The notes under the pieces were generated by a model. It was not told the DNA's origin. It ran no database searches and worked only from the letters and a program-made list of their open reading frames with translations. 64,000 nt of DNA from NCBI RefSeq assembly GCF_012489685.1, contig NC_080043.1:67883920-67947919 (forward strand), given 5' to 3'. This stretch comes from Lotus japonicus (taxonomy: Eukaryota > Streptophyta > Magnoliopsida > Fabales > Fabaceae). Below, in pieces: positions 32,641-43,130 of this stretch; within the stretch, counting starts at the first letter, position 1; each line of letters opens with the position of its first letter. A program made the translations under genes and the position numbers.

Positions 32641-32853
32641 ATGAAGAGTATATTCACAAGTTTGGCAATAGTGACTCTTTTGCTAGATGATGTTTATTAC
32701 ATGTTGGAATCAGCAGTGAAGGATGTGATTAAGGATGCTGCTAAACTAAAATCTATTGAAGATCCTACTCAACTACAATTTAAACTTTGCTACGAAGCTA
32801 CATCAGTACATTTGGAGGTTCCTATAATCACTGCTCATTTTAGGGGTGCTGAT
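32641..32853 (+). pseudogene. CDR1-like aspartyl protease, C-terminal part before the Gypsy insertion
   Basis: After the foldback the family resumes with LLLDDVYYMLESAVKDVIKD, then SIEDPTQLQFKLCYEATS and ITAHFRGAD. This is the region after the second active-site loop. It is cut at codon GAT (32851-32853) by the retrotransposon starting at 32854. The missing centre means it never joins the N-terminal part in a functional order. Confidence 0.85.
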
Positions 32854-34371
32854 TGTAAGACCCTAGACCTTATACATGTAATGCTTGGATGATGGATTGA
32901 ATAAAATGAGATTTTGGTTAAGTTTGAGTTTTGACAGATTTTAACTGTCACCTTGTGTGAATTTTTAGAGGGACTTAACGACCACATTTGGGAAAACTTC
33001 CTTCATGAGAGTTGTAGCCCTTTAAGTTAAGGAAATTATAGAAGTGGAATCAGGTCATTCTGACCTCTGTAGCTCGAGATATTCGCGTTTTAGTGACGGT
33101 GGTTCTGGCTGTACAGTACCAGCGAATTGTTTTCTTTTAATTCCGAGTTTACTTGTGAAATTACAAAGAGGGGCCTAGGTTTTAAGTGTGATCAGACCTG
33201 ATTAAGTGTGTGATTAGTGGGTCAAGGTTATTATGGGTTTGGGCTAAGAGAAAAGCAAACCCTAGCCCATTGAGTTGTTGGCCGTGGGTAATAGGGGGTA
33301 AAGGGGGGAGAAAACCCTTATTTTTCATTCCCAATCAGAAGTTGAAACCCCACACATCATCACTCACGTAACACACACAGAGAGAAAGAGGAGAGAACTC
33401 GAGAGAGAGGAAGGAAGAGGAGGCCGTCATTGCCCTAGCCATCGCCGCACGCACGCGAGAGAGATAGGGGGATCGCGAGTGAGAGGGAGAGAGGCCGAGA
33501 GCAAGGAGGAGAAAGGGAGAGACTTGGACAGCAAGAAACCAGAACTTTGCTCTTCACATTCATCTTTTCTTCAAGTCTAAGGACCAAGGTAAGGGCTGGT
33601 CTAGGTTGGGTAGGTTTCTCTAGGGAATTTGCCATGATTTGCCATGAGAAACACCGTGAGTTTGATTGCTTTTGCATGATTTTATGTTCATGTTTGCTTG
33701 CTGGACTTTTCTTCATAAAATACCATGAATATGATACTCGAAACCTTGTTCATGCCATGACCTATGATTTTATGTGAGTTTTGTCATGATACTTGATGAA
33801 ATTGGGTTGTTTTACACTTGCCATAACTTGATCTTTGCTAGGAGTTTGAATCTGAAATTTTGGGTGAATATTTGATTGATTTGGGGCTGTACCGAGACCT
33901 ATGAAATCAAGGGGAAGAAAGATGAAAAAGATTTGAAACCCTAAGGGCCATTATGGGCTCGGCGGAACCGTAGTTTTTGGGGGTTTGGTGGTTTCTTTCC
34001 TTGTTTTTATTGCACAAGTCTTTGGTACCGTGTTTGATGACTTTGCCATGATTTTATGTATGAAAAGCATGCAACATGAGAACATGATTAAGTATATGTG
34101 AGATGGATGATGCTTATGCTAATGATTGTGAACCAAGGGTCGCTCACCTAGCCGTAATCCCCTTGTATATTGAGACTGTTGATGTTACTTTTGTAATATG
34201 TTTTTTCAAGACTCTAGCATTGACATTACAGCCATAAAAACCAAGAGAATGACACTTAATGATATTTAACCCGCTTGCAAGTAAACTTAATTAAACGGAC
34301 ATAGGTCAGTGTAGACTATGGTCCATGAGAACGATGGGCTTGCACGCGAGGGTGAATTGGTGGATTGACTG

Positions 34372-34500
34372 TGTTGGTCTCCACGTGATAACCATGATTG
34401 ATTCATGGGATAGGGATTGACTGTGTTGGTCTCCCTAAGATTTGTGGATTGACTGTGTTGGTCTCCACGTGACTTGGGTCGACTGTGTTGGTCCCCTTGT
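34372..34500 (+). repeat. Short tandem repeat within the LTR
   Basis: Four copies of TTGACTGTGTTGGTCYCC separated by variable spacers. The same block recurs in the 3' LTR at about 37580-37712. Confidence 0.8.
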
Positions 34501-34711
34501 GATTGTGCATCTGCGGATGTTCGAGATTGGCCAAGGTGTTTTGGTGGGTTGTGTGAAGTGAGAAATCCGTTAGCCTAACTGACTAACTATTGATGAAATC
34601 CCATAAGAGACATTAAATTTTATAAGTGTTGATTATTGATTATTATTTGTTTTTGCTGTCGACCTGACCCTGCTTGTTTGTTATGGGTCTTATTTGGAGG
34701 GGGGGGGGGTA

Positions 34712-35162
34712 GATGGTGACCACCAAGACAGTGGAAGCTATCGTGATCTTGGAGATGGTGTTGAGTGAGCCCGAGGATGACCGGCTCTGGGTGACCGACG
34801 CGTCTGGAGTCCGGAGAACCTACGCCGGCGATGCAAAGCTCGTAGGAAGGGACATACATGGAAGAGTCGTAGAGAGATAGACCCTTGGGGATGGGGTAGT
34901 CATGTTGCCTCACCCTCCTGCTAGGTTTTGTCAGACCAAAGAGGAGAAGCCACTCGAGTCATGGGAGGATGAGGATCCCGCAGAAGAGACTACAGCTGAA
35001 TCACCTCTGATGGAGGGAAAGGATGCGACTGAAGAACGACCGCCTAAGAGGAGGCAATGTGGATGGCTTTCGGGATCTAAGGGTGAACCAGCTTATCCAA
35101 TGAAGAGTCGAGTTGCCAAGGACTCAGAGGTTATATACATTTCTAGCGACGACGAGGATTAG
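34712..35162 (+). pseudogene. LTR-borne ORF, 5' LTR copy (interrupted)
   Basis: It aligns codon by codon with the intact 149-codon frame at 37932-38381. A TAG at about 34878-34880 replaces a Gln codon, and W, E and C codons have changed elsewhere. The remaining frame runs to TAG at 35160-35162. Confidence 0.6.
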
Positions 35163-35438
35163 AGTCGAGACATTTCTAGTTTTTGTTTTTTTTTCCTATG
35201 AGAGTTGTATCGAATTTTAATTTACTTTATCTGTTGGATCATTATTTATTTCCGTTTTTGAGACCACTTATGCATGGTTTATTTATTCTGCAAATTTATT
35301 TCGTAAAGTTTCAAGGGTTTCACAATAAATGAGCTTTTGTCATTAATTCAAGATTAATAATTGAACGACGAAATTCTTTACGAAAATGGTGACGTTTGGG
35401 TTACTGTGTGACACTCGAGAAATCGGGGTGTTACATTG

Positions 35439-35450
35439 TGGTATCAGAGC
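35439..35450 (+). other. Primer-binding site (initiator Met tRNA)
   Basis: TGGTATCAGAGC, complementary to the 3' end of plant initiator methionine tRNA, lies three bases after the 5' LTR end. Confidence 0.95.
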
Positions 35451-35719
35451 TCCGGTTGAGAAACCAGAGCACTAAAGGTTTTGGGCTTACGAGTTTCCGA
35501 ACTCGTTGGTGTTTTTATTTTTGATAATGATGTTTTCAAAGCTTCGCGGTGAGATTGGGTAGACTTGTGTGCTAAGATGTTTCCTTGGTTGTGATTGTCT
35601 GAAATTAGTATCATTGCCGTGATACTTGAGATTAATTATTTATTGTATATTTAGAAATTTCTTTTAATTGAGGGCACTGACATTGGGTGGTGGTTCTATT
35701 TCTAAGCAGGATTTTCATC

Positions 35720-37297
35720 ATGCCTCCGAGACAGGACCCAACCAATGTTCAGCTTGCTCAAGCAATGGCACAGCTGGCTCAGGTGATGACCTAGAAGGCT
35801 GCCACTGCTGCTGCCCAAGCCACAACACAACTTCAGCGGGAAGCTGAAGAGAACACCAGAAGGGCTGAGAGGGAGCTGGCACAGGACCAGATCCGTATGA
35901 GGACTGACTTCAACCGCCATGGACCACCCAAGTTCCAAGGCAAAGTTGAACCTGAGAAAGCTGATCTGTGGATTCACGAGATGGAGAAAATCTTTGAGGC
36001 TCTCCACACTCCTGATGCTGAGAAGGTGAACTTGACAACTTTTATGCTGAAGGGTGACGCTGAGTACTGGTGGAGGAGTGCCAGACAGTTGATGACTTCC
36101 AACAATGTGGCCATCACTTGGGAGTCTTTCAAAAGGGCTTTCATGGAGAAGTACTTCCGAGAGACTGCCAGGGAAGACATGGAGAATCAATTCCTCAACC
36201 TGAGACATGGGTTGATGACTGTAGGGGAATATGCTGCAAGACTGGAGACCATGTCCAAACACTTTCGCTTTTTCCAAGTACAAGTGGATGAATCGTACCC
36301 GTGCAATCGATTCATGAGGGGTTTGAGGAATGACATATAAGAGTCTGTGAGGCCATTAGGAATCAGAGTTTTCCAACAGTTGGTAGAGAAAGCTCGTGAG
36401 GTGGAGTCAATGAAGAATCGCCAGAGAGGCAAGTCTGATAGCGGAGGACTGATCCGTTCTGGACAGAGACAGACCGGGAGGTTTGATGGACAACGTCAAG
36501 CTGGTAGGTTTGACAGGGGCAAGACACTAATGAGGAAGCCTTACCAACGTCCTGCTGATAAGGTACCGTTTGTTGGAAGGGGTGCAACCCCTGCTTCTAA
36601 AGAGGATGTCGTCTGCTTCAAGTGCAACCAGGAGGGGCACTATGCGAATGAGTGTGGGAAGGAGATTATATGCTGGAAGTGCCAGAAACCAGGGCACATT
36701 GAGAGGGACTGCCCTAATGCTGCAAAGGCCGAGCCAGTGTTGAATACCGCTCGAGGAAGGCGACCTACTGCTCCAGGTCGTATGTTCACAATGTTTGGTG
36801 AACAGGCTGCTGTGACTGACGATCTCATCCAGGGTACGTGTGTTATCGCTGGAACTTCTTTAATGGTTCTATTTGATTCGAGTGCTATGCACTCATTCAT
36901 TGCTGAGGAGTGTGTGAAGCGATTAGGGTTGCTAACTGCTGATTTACCCTTCGATTTGGTGGTTACTACATCTGCCGCCGATCGATTAGTTACGCGCACG
37001 ACATGCTTGCAATGTCCGTTGATCTACGAGGATCGGAAGTTCCTTGCGAACCTCGTCTGTTTAGGGCTTAAAGAGCTCGATGTGATTCCGGGGATGGACT
37101 GGTTGGCACAGTATCACGTTCTTTTGGATTGTGCTAGTAAAACCGTAGTTTTCCCGGATTCTGGCGTTACGGATTACGTGAATTCGCACAACTTGGGAAA
37201 GGGTTCACCAGCATTCGTGAACTCTATCGTAGCTGAGGCGAAGATTGACAGCGATGTGCGCAACATTTCGGCGGTGCAAGAATTTGTGGATGATTAA
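35720..37297 (+). pseudogene. Gypsy gag and protease, two stop codons
   Basis: One frame runs from ATG 35720 (MPPRQDPTNVQL) to TAA 37295-37297, broken by TAG near 35792 and TAA near 36338. The retrotransposon gag domain is around 35890-36310 (GPPKFQGKVEPEKADLWI through ARLETMSKHF). Two CCHC zinc knuckles follow: CFKCNQEGHYANEC (about 36614-36655) and CWKCQKPGHIERDC (about 36671-36712). The pepsin-like retroviral protease comes next. Its catalytic triad reads FDSSAMHSFI near 36872 instead of the usual DSGATHSF, so the essential Gly is lost. The frame ends in QEFVDD at the deletion junction, before reverse transcriptase. Confidence 0.88.
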
Positions 37298-37299
37298 GT

Positions 37300-38659
37300 A
37301 CATGATTAAGTATATGTGAGATGGATGATGCTTATGCTAATGATTGTGAACCAAGGGTCGCTCACCTAGCCGTAATCCCCTTGTATATTGAGACTGTTGA
37401 TGTTACTTTTGTAATATGTTTTTTCAAGACTCTAGGATTGACATTAGAGCCATAAAAACCAAGAGAATGAGACTTAATGAGATTTAACCCGCGTGCAAGT
37501 AAACTTAATTAAACGGACATAGGTCAGTGTAGACTATGGTCCATGAGAACGATGGGCTTGCACGCGAGGGTGAATTGGTGGATTGACTGTGTTGGTCTCC
37601 ACGTGATAACCATGATTGATTCATGGGATAGGGATTGACTGTGTTGGTCTCCCTGAGATTTGTGGATTGACTGTGTTGGTCTCCACGTGACTTGGGTCGA
37701 CTGTGTTGGTCCCCTTGTGATTGTGCATCTGCGGATGTTCGAGATTGGCCAAGGTGTTTTGGTGGGTTGTGTGAAGTGAGAAATCCGTTAGCCTAACTGA
37801 CTAACAATTGATGAAATCCCATAAGAGACATTAAATTTTATAAGTGTTGATTATTGATTATTATTTGTTTTTGTTGTCGACCTGACCCTGCTTGTTTGTT
37901 ATGTGTCTTATTTGGGTGGGGGGGGGGGTAGATGGTGACCACCAAGACAGTGGAAGCTATCGTGATCTGGGAGATGGTGTTGAGTGAGCCGGAGGATGAC
38001 CGGCTCTGGGTGACCGACGCGTCTGGAGTCCGGAGAACCTACGCCGGCGATGCAGAGCTCGTAGGAAGGGACATACATGGAAGAGTCGTAGAGAGACAGA
38101 CCCTTGGGGATGGGGTAGTCATGTTGCCTCACCCTCCTGCTAGGTTTTGTCAGACCAAAGAGGAGAAGCCGCTTGAGTCATGGGAGGACGAGGATCCCGC
38201 AGAAGAGACTACAGCTGAATCACCTCTGATGGAGGGAAAGGATGCGACCGAAGAACGACCGCCTAAGAGGAGGCAATGTGGATGGCTTTCGGGATCTAAG
38301 GGTGAACCAGCTTATCCAATGAAGTGTCGAGTTGCCAAGGACTCGGAGGTTATATACATTTCTAGCGACGACGAGGATTAGAGTCGAGACTTTTCTAGTT
38401 TTTGTTTTTTTTTTTTCCTATGAGAGGCTGTATCGAATTTTAATTTACTTCATCTGTTGGATCATTATTTATTTCCGTTTTTAAGACCACTTATGCATGG
38501 TTTATTTATTCCGCAAATTTATTTCGTAAAGTTTCAAAGGTTTCACAATAAATGAGCTTTTGTCATTAATTCAAGATTAATAATTGAACGACGAAAATTC
38601 TTTACTAAAATGGTGACGTTTGGGTTACTGTGTGACACTCGAGAAATTGAGGTGTTACA
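37300..38659 (+). repeat. 3' LTR, 5'-truncated
   Basis: Collinear with 34082-35435 of the 5' LTR. It ends TTACA at 38659 and is directly followed by protease coding sequence. Confidence 0.88.
37932..38381 (+). CDS. Intact 149-codon ORF inside the 3' LTR, unknown function
   Basis: ATG 37932 (MVTTKTVEAIVIWEMVLSEP) to TAG at 38379-38381. The product is acidic and hydrophilic. It has SEPEDDRLWVTDASGVRRTY near the start, a Glu/Lys/Pro-rich middle (EDEDPAEETTAESP), a basic PPKRRQCGW, and an acidic end, EVIYISSDDED. There is no membrane segment or known catalytic motif. It follows a G-run at about 37917-37929 and sits downstream of the LTR tandem repeat. The 5' LTR copy has one stop, so both descend from an open frame. 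Whether the frame was ever translated is unknown; a long frame in a GC-rich LTR could also persist by chance. Confidence 0.4.
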   Translation: MVTTKTVEAIVIWEMVLSEPEDDRLWVTDASGVRRTYAGDAELVGRDIHGRVVERQTLGDGVVMLPHPPARFCQTKEEKPLESWEDEDPAEETTAESPLMEGKDATEERPPKRRQCGWLSGSKGEPAYPMKCRVAKDSEVIYISSDDED

Positions 38660-38664
38660 GTGAT

Positions 38665-38828
38665 GTCCCGTTGAATGCTCTCAACATTTTTATTCAAGTT
38701 AATGAGGCGGTTGCATGCTTCGCCATTTAAATTGGGGAACCTGTCGCAGCAGAACTTGTTGATTGGCTTTGACCTCCAAAAGAAGATTGTCTCTTTTAAG
38801 CCTGCAGATTGTACCAAGAGGGGATAAT
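38665..38828 (+). pseudogene. CDR1-like aspartyl protease, final C-terminal part after the Gypsy insertion
   Basis: Directly after the duplicated GTGAT, codons continue as VPLNALNIFIQVNEAVACFA. Frame slips then give QQNLLIGFDLQKKIVSFK and PADCTK before a TAA near 38826. This is the conserved C terminus of the CDR1 family, and it restores the order broken at 32853. At least one small indel and stops are present. Confidence 0.85.
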
Positions 38829-38829
38829 G

Positions 38830-39774
38830 TATTTGTTAGCTGATAAGTCCTTCCTAATTTCTATCTTTCATTTTGTTAATTTTAATAAATAAGGAACCGG
38901 TTTGTGTATAACTGTTTAGCATGACTCTTTTCTTGGACCATTCTGTTTAATCTGCTCAACCAAAGGCTGTTGTTAGTGATGTTGTGCCATAAATGATGAA
39001 TAAATATGAGTCCATGGCAATTGGGAAGCCAATGAGTTAATATCAATTTGAACATTATGATTATCTGATAATAACTTGCAAAACATTTTGTAGGCTAAAA
39101 CTGTTAGAATTTCAACTATATAGAAAGGCTTTTAGAAATATACACATTAAAAGTGTTGCCCACAGGGTTGGAACCGTGTCAATACAAGAATAGTACATTG
39201 CGAGGAGATAGCTAGATTAGTGATTTCCCCACACACTATAATCTCACAAGTGATGCCTATTTATAGGCTTTAATTAGTTCACCGACTGTAAATGTCGGTT
39301 CTTATTGTTTATTATAGAGAGTATTCTAGATAATGTTCAATCTAGAACTTACATGATAAAGTTTAATCCTATGTTTAGAATTGTGTTGTAGATTTTACAA
39401 GAAGGTTCCGGAAATTTGTGTCAACTTTAACAAAAACCTGTGTAGAAGTAACCATAGATTTTTCTCCACCTTCAAGTACTTTGCACTATTAGATGTTTAA
39501 TTTCAAAACAAGGAACAAGACAATGAAAATATATTCTTGCTACACAAATTTTCGATTAATGCAACTAATTAACATAGGAAGAACATAGGAAGATTGGTAG
39601 CGATCCTCAATATAGATGAGTATCCGGTACAAATTAAGCAACATGTATTATTTGGGGGCGGGGGTACCATTGAGCATATTATTTAGGAAAAAAAATGAGG
39701 CATTTTGAATAAAAACATCATGTTCTGGTGACATATTCTCCTAAAGAAATTAGCTGGTTGTATGTAATAACAGA
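38830..39774. other. No gene seen
   Basis: AT-rich. A reversed TATA-like CTATTTATAGGC near 39268 could belong to a degraded minus-strand LTR. Confidence 0.25.
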
Positions 39775-40835
39775 GCCACAATTTATCAATGTCTCACATA
39801 GATAATACTCTCAAATCAAAGGATAAGCACAATTCCTTGCCAACTTAAACAACTGTTTGAGGCTTTAAGCATACAAATTTCAGACCAACAAACCCCAACC
39901 CTTTCTCTATTCCTAGTAGAAAGCATAGAAGATGTAATCCTAAAACAAGTCCCTAATTTACAACTTAACTTCCGTTTTGATTGTAGAAAATCATAAACCA
40001 AACATGAATTCAAGCTTAGAATTGAAATAACAAAAATGAGATTCAAGGATAAACTCAGAAACACATGAATAGAAATATGAATTATAACTTAAACTCCATA
40101 AGTCTTACAAAAACTCAATGCATAAAGAATTTAGCCAAACATGGCTATGGAATCCATACAAGTAATGAAAAAGAACCAGAGTTACAAAGCCTGGAAACCT
40201 CCCACAAGCACTAGAGAGTATCTCAGTTTCTAAGTTATTGGAAATGATAAAAGGTACTACCATAAAACAACTAAAATCTATTTATAGCAAAAACTGACCA
40301 GGCTAGGCGCTTGAGCGCTAGATGTGGGCGCTCAAGCGCCAGCCCTTGAACCAATACTCCCAGAGTATCTTTCATGAGGGCGCTCGCGCGCCAGTCTCCA
40401 AAATCCTGCCTCTGGAGCTACTGTAGGTCAGGGCGCTCAATCGCTAATAGTGGGAGCTCGAGCGCCAATTGCACGCTGCCCCTCTTCATTCCAGGCTTCT
40501 TCAATGCTTCCTTTAAGCCTCCAAGACCCTCGATCTTCCATCTTCCATCAGTTTTCCTAAACTTACACCATCAAAGCACTTGGGAAAAATATCATAATAT
40601 GAACCAACTATTCACAAAACAGACCCAAAACATGTGGCAATTACTAAGCGACCCAAAAATTTACTAAAATGAGAAAAATGTTCGTAAAGAACCGCCAAAT
40701 TACCCAAAACATGCAAATGCACAAATATATGGGAAAATGCTTGAAAAAGCATGAAACACTACATGAGACAAGGAAAAATGCAAGAAATAAACAAAGAAAA
40801 GACCCGATAAAGTAGGACTAAAACAGGGTCATCAC
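39775..40835. repeat. Non-coding repeat element with clustered GC-rich palindromes (copy 2)
   Basis: It aligns with copy 1 (for example the shared CCAACAAACCCCAACCCTT). Five palindromic motifs of the GGCGCTCRAGCGCC type are at 40306, 40327, 40379, 40432 and 40454. It ends with an A-rich run and ACCCGAT...GGGTCATCACC. No protein. Confidence 0.65.
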
Positions 40836-40954
40836 CTATGACATTCACTCTAGAGGACCGAAAATCCACAATCTTCCAGGTTCGAACCCTGGTGACCGCC
40901 CTATCTTCAGATTGTGCCCTTCCTGGGTGAACGCCCCCTTGGGTGTGGGGGGGC

Positions 40955-41480
40955 TCGCCCAGTCCACAAATGATAATTCTTTATCTCTCCAACGGGAAAG
41001 TTTCTTCTTTAACTTTGCAAAAATCGGATCCCAAGTAGCCAACCTTCTCGGGTTACAGCCTACCGGAAGCCCTAAATAAACAAAAGGCAGCATCATCACT
41101 TTGCAATTTAGGAAGGCAGCAAAACGACTAGTTAGGCTAGCCTCAACTAAAACATCACCTTCAAGAGCAATTGCATTCTAGATATTCGCTTCCCCTATGA
41201 ATAAGACATCGTCCGCAAATTGGAGTAAAGACACTTCTACCATCCCCCCCCTCCCCTCGCATCCACCTAGAAAGGTAAAAAATTATTAGTTGCTACTGCT
41301 TGCTTTAGTATCCCATTTAAACTCTCAGCCACAATTAAGAATAAAATGGAGCAACAGGGTCACCCTGTTTGAACCCCTTCTCCATTTTAAAATCCTCAGT
41401 GGGCTTCCATTAGCAAGAATAGAGACGGGTGTTGAATTTAAACATCCATATACCCAATTGATTAATTTCTCCGCAAATTG
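40955..41480 (-). pseudogene. L1-type LINE reverse transcriptase fragment
   Basis: The minus strand reads FAEKLINWVYGCLNSTPVSI, LANGSPLRI, then in shifted frames LQFADDVLFIGEA (the RT catalytic YADD-type box, here FADD, near 41200) and FVYLGLPVGCNPRRLATWDP. Order and spacing match the palm and thumb of plant L1 RT. Several frameshifts and stops make it inactive. Both ends are truncated. Confidence 0.82.
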
Positions 41481-42190
41481 AGCTTTCTCAACATATAGAG
41501 AAAGAAAATGACACAAATTAAAAAAATGCATGATTCTAACACAAATTAAATGTGGGACCAACTTATTGCATGAAAAGTACCATCCACTTCCAATTATCAA
41601 ATCATCGTTCTTCTCTCTCCCCAAAAGGCAAGGTAATGAAAAAGAAATGAAATAAGATTTCCATTTTTCAATTAAAGTTCTTGTTGTCATAACTATGGCT
41701 CTTTCTCTTTTTCTCTCCCCCCTCATCCACGAACACATTTCATTTACCCATTTCATTTGTAATATTTCCTCAAAATCAACGACCCCGTTCGGGGTGGTTT
41801 TGGGTTTTATGTTTTGAATTTTTTTAAAATCAAAACTAATTTTTAGTTTTATAAATTCAGTTTTTGTTTTTTAAGGTTTTTAGTTTTAAAAAAGTTATCA
41901 ACGTGGGGTTTTTTCCCCCGTGAAGACTGATGGTCAAATGACTCAAAATAAAGACCAAAAAAAGATTGAAACTTTTGTTTTCTCTTTGAACAGGGTCAAT
42001 GGCAGAATTTGGAAACAACAACACGACGTCGTCTCGTTTTCAATTCTTCGACCGTTCTCTCACCACGGTTCGCTCGATCAACAACGGAAAACCGTCGCAG
42101 ATACCGCAGAATTCTTCTTTCACTTTACCTTGATTTTTTTTTCTAAGAGATAAGCTCTGGGTTGGGTTTTATGTTGTGTTAAAGATTTGC
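41481..42190. other. Non-coding, possible MITE remnants
   Basis: The CCCCGTTCGGGGTGG palindrome and the GTTTT-rich stretch at 41780-41910 look like a transposon end. No gene recognised. Confidence 0.25.
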
Positions 42191-42194
42191 TTGT

Positions 42195-42740
42195 TCTAAC
42201 CCAATTCCTGCTAGGCGATCCGCCCATTTGTTTTCCTCATGGGGTACATGACAAATGTTCACCTCCCAATTCTGCAAGAGAAGAAGATGGATGTCCATCA
42301 ACACACTACTCTACTCATGAAAATTATTTTTCCCTTTGCCAACATCACGAACTAACTCCAAAAAATCAACCCCACAAACGACTTTTCGCCAATTCTTGCG
42401 CCAAAGAAACCTCAATCTCATCACCAAGGCTTGCTCCTCTGCATAGAAAGGATCTCCACCAGCCATTCCCGCATAAAACCCCTTAACCAGGTCCCTTTAT
42501 CATCACGAACCAAACCCCCCCCCCCATTCCCATACAGTGAAGATTGTGGCTATAAGCACCATCCACCATGAGGGAAACATACCCAACAGGTGGCAACTTC
42601 TAGCGAGCAATAGCTTGGGGCTCTTGAGCTGTTAACACTTCCCTCCCTAGCCAAAGGTTTGTGATCATCCATATCCTGTCGAATCGCGTCGCACACATAC
42701 TGGATAGTCCAACGATTTTCACCCAACACCATCTCATTCT
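42195..42740 (-). pseudogene. LINE RNase H-like domain fragment A
   Basis: On the minus strand the blocks WRLVRDDKGTWLRGF-like (GGGLVRDDKGTWLRGF near 42490) and HVPHEENKWADRLAGIG (near 42200-42260) occur in the order of the plant LINE RNase H-like domain, whose last motif is H-x-x-R/E-x-N-x-x-A-D. The opening VDGAYSHNLH block is near 42560. Stops and frameshifts are frequent. Confidence 0.72.
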
Positions 42741-43130
42741 AAAACTTAATATAATGAATAATATAAAAGGTGATTAATTATTAATAAATTTCTTAATTAA
42801 GTTTAGTCAGTTTTACTTATTACAAGACATGGCTGAAAGGACCTTGAGGAATCCAATGGGATCTGAGCAGTGGTCAGAAGCTTGACATTTCAACAATGAT
42901 GCTCCAAGATGGGGGTGCGTCTTAAGACATATGACCTGACGCCAACAGCTTTGTAGTCGGTTCGGGAGGTTATGCTCTTCAACAAACACCATAGGGTCAC
43001 CCAACACGGCCTAGTTCAGGAACATACCACCAGGACTCAACTAGAAAAGTGTATGAGCCTCCTAGCAAAGGGCCGAGAAAAACTACATAAGTACGACTTC
43101 ACCAAGCCAACAGTGCACGTGGAAGCTGTT
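42741..43130. other. No gene recognised
   Basis: A minus-strand open frame (43007 down to 42813) starting MLGDPMVFVEEHNLPNRL is not recognised; it may be part of another retroelement. Confidence 0.2.

Larger units (their letters stand above)
32854..35435 (+). repeat. 5' LTR, about 2.6 kb
   Basis: Starts TGTAAGACCC and ends GGGGTGTTACA. Positions 34082-35435 match 37300-38659. It contains a GA-rich leader (33370-33540), a TTGACTGTGTTGGTCTCC tandem repeat and an open-frame region at its 3' side. Confidence 0.85.
32854..38659 (+). mobile_element. Ty3/Gypsy (Tekay-like) retrotransposon, internally deleted, inserted in the protease
   Basis: 5' LTR 32854-35435 (TGTAAG...TTACA), primer-binding site 35439-35450, gag and protease 35720-37297, then an abrupt junction into the middle of the 3' LTR (37300-38659). 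Reverse transcriptase, RNase H, integrase, polypurine tract and about 1.2 kb of the 3' LTR are gone. The flanks CTGAT (32849-32853) and GTGAT (38660-38664) look like a 5-bp TSD with one change, and the protease frame continues across them. About a dozen differences in the first 600 bp between the LTRs suggest moderate age. The two zinc knuckles and gag type suggest the Tekay chromovirus lineage, but the chromodomain is deleted. Confidence 0.88.

Noticed and set aside
34620..34913. Minus-strand open frame of 97 codons in the Gypsy LTR
   Set aside because: It is the antisense shadow of the plus-strand LTR frame; the homologous minus frame exists in the other LTR for the same reason.
40850..40955. 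tRNA-like GGTTCGAACCC box B near 40880
   Set aside because: No convincing box A at the right distance and no TSD; not enough to call a SINE or tRNA gene.
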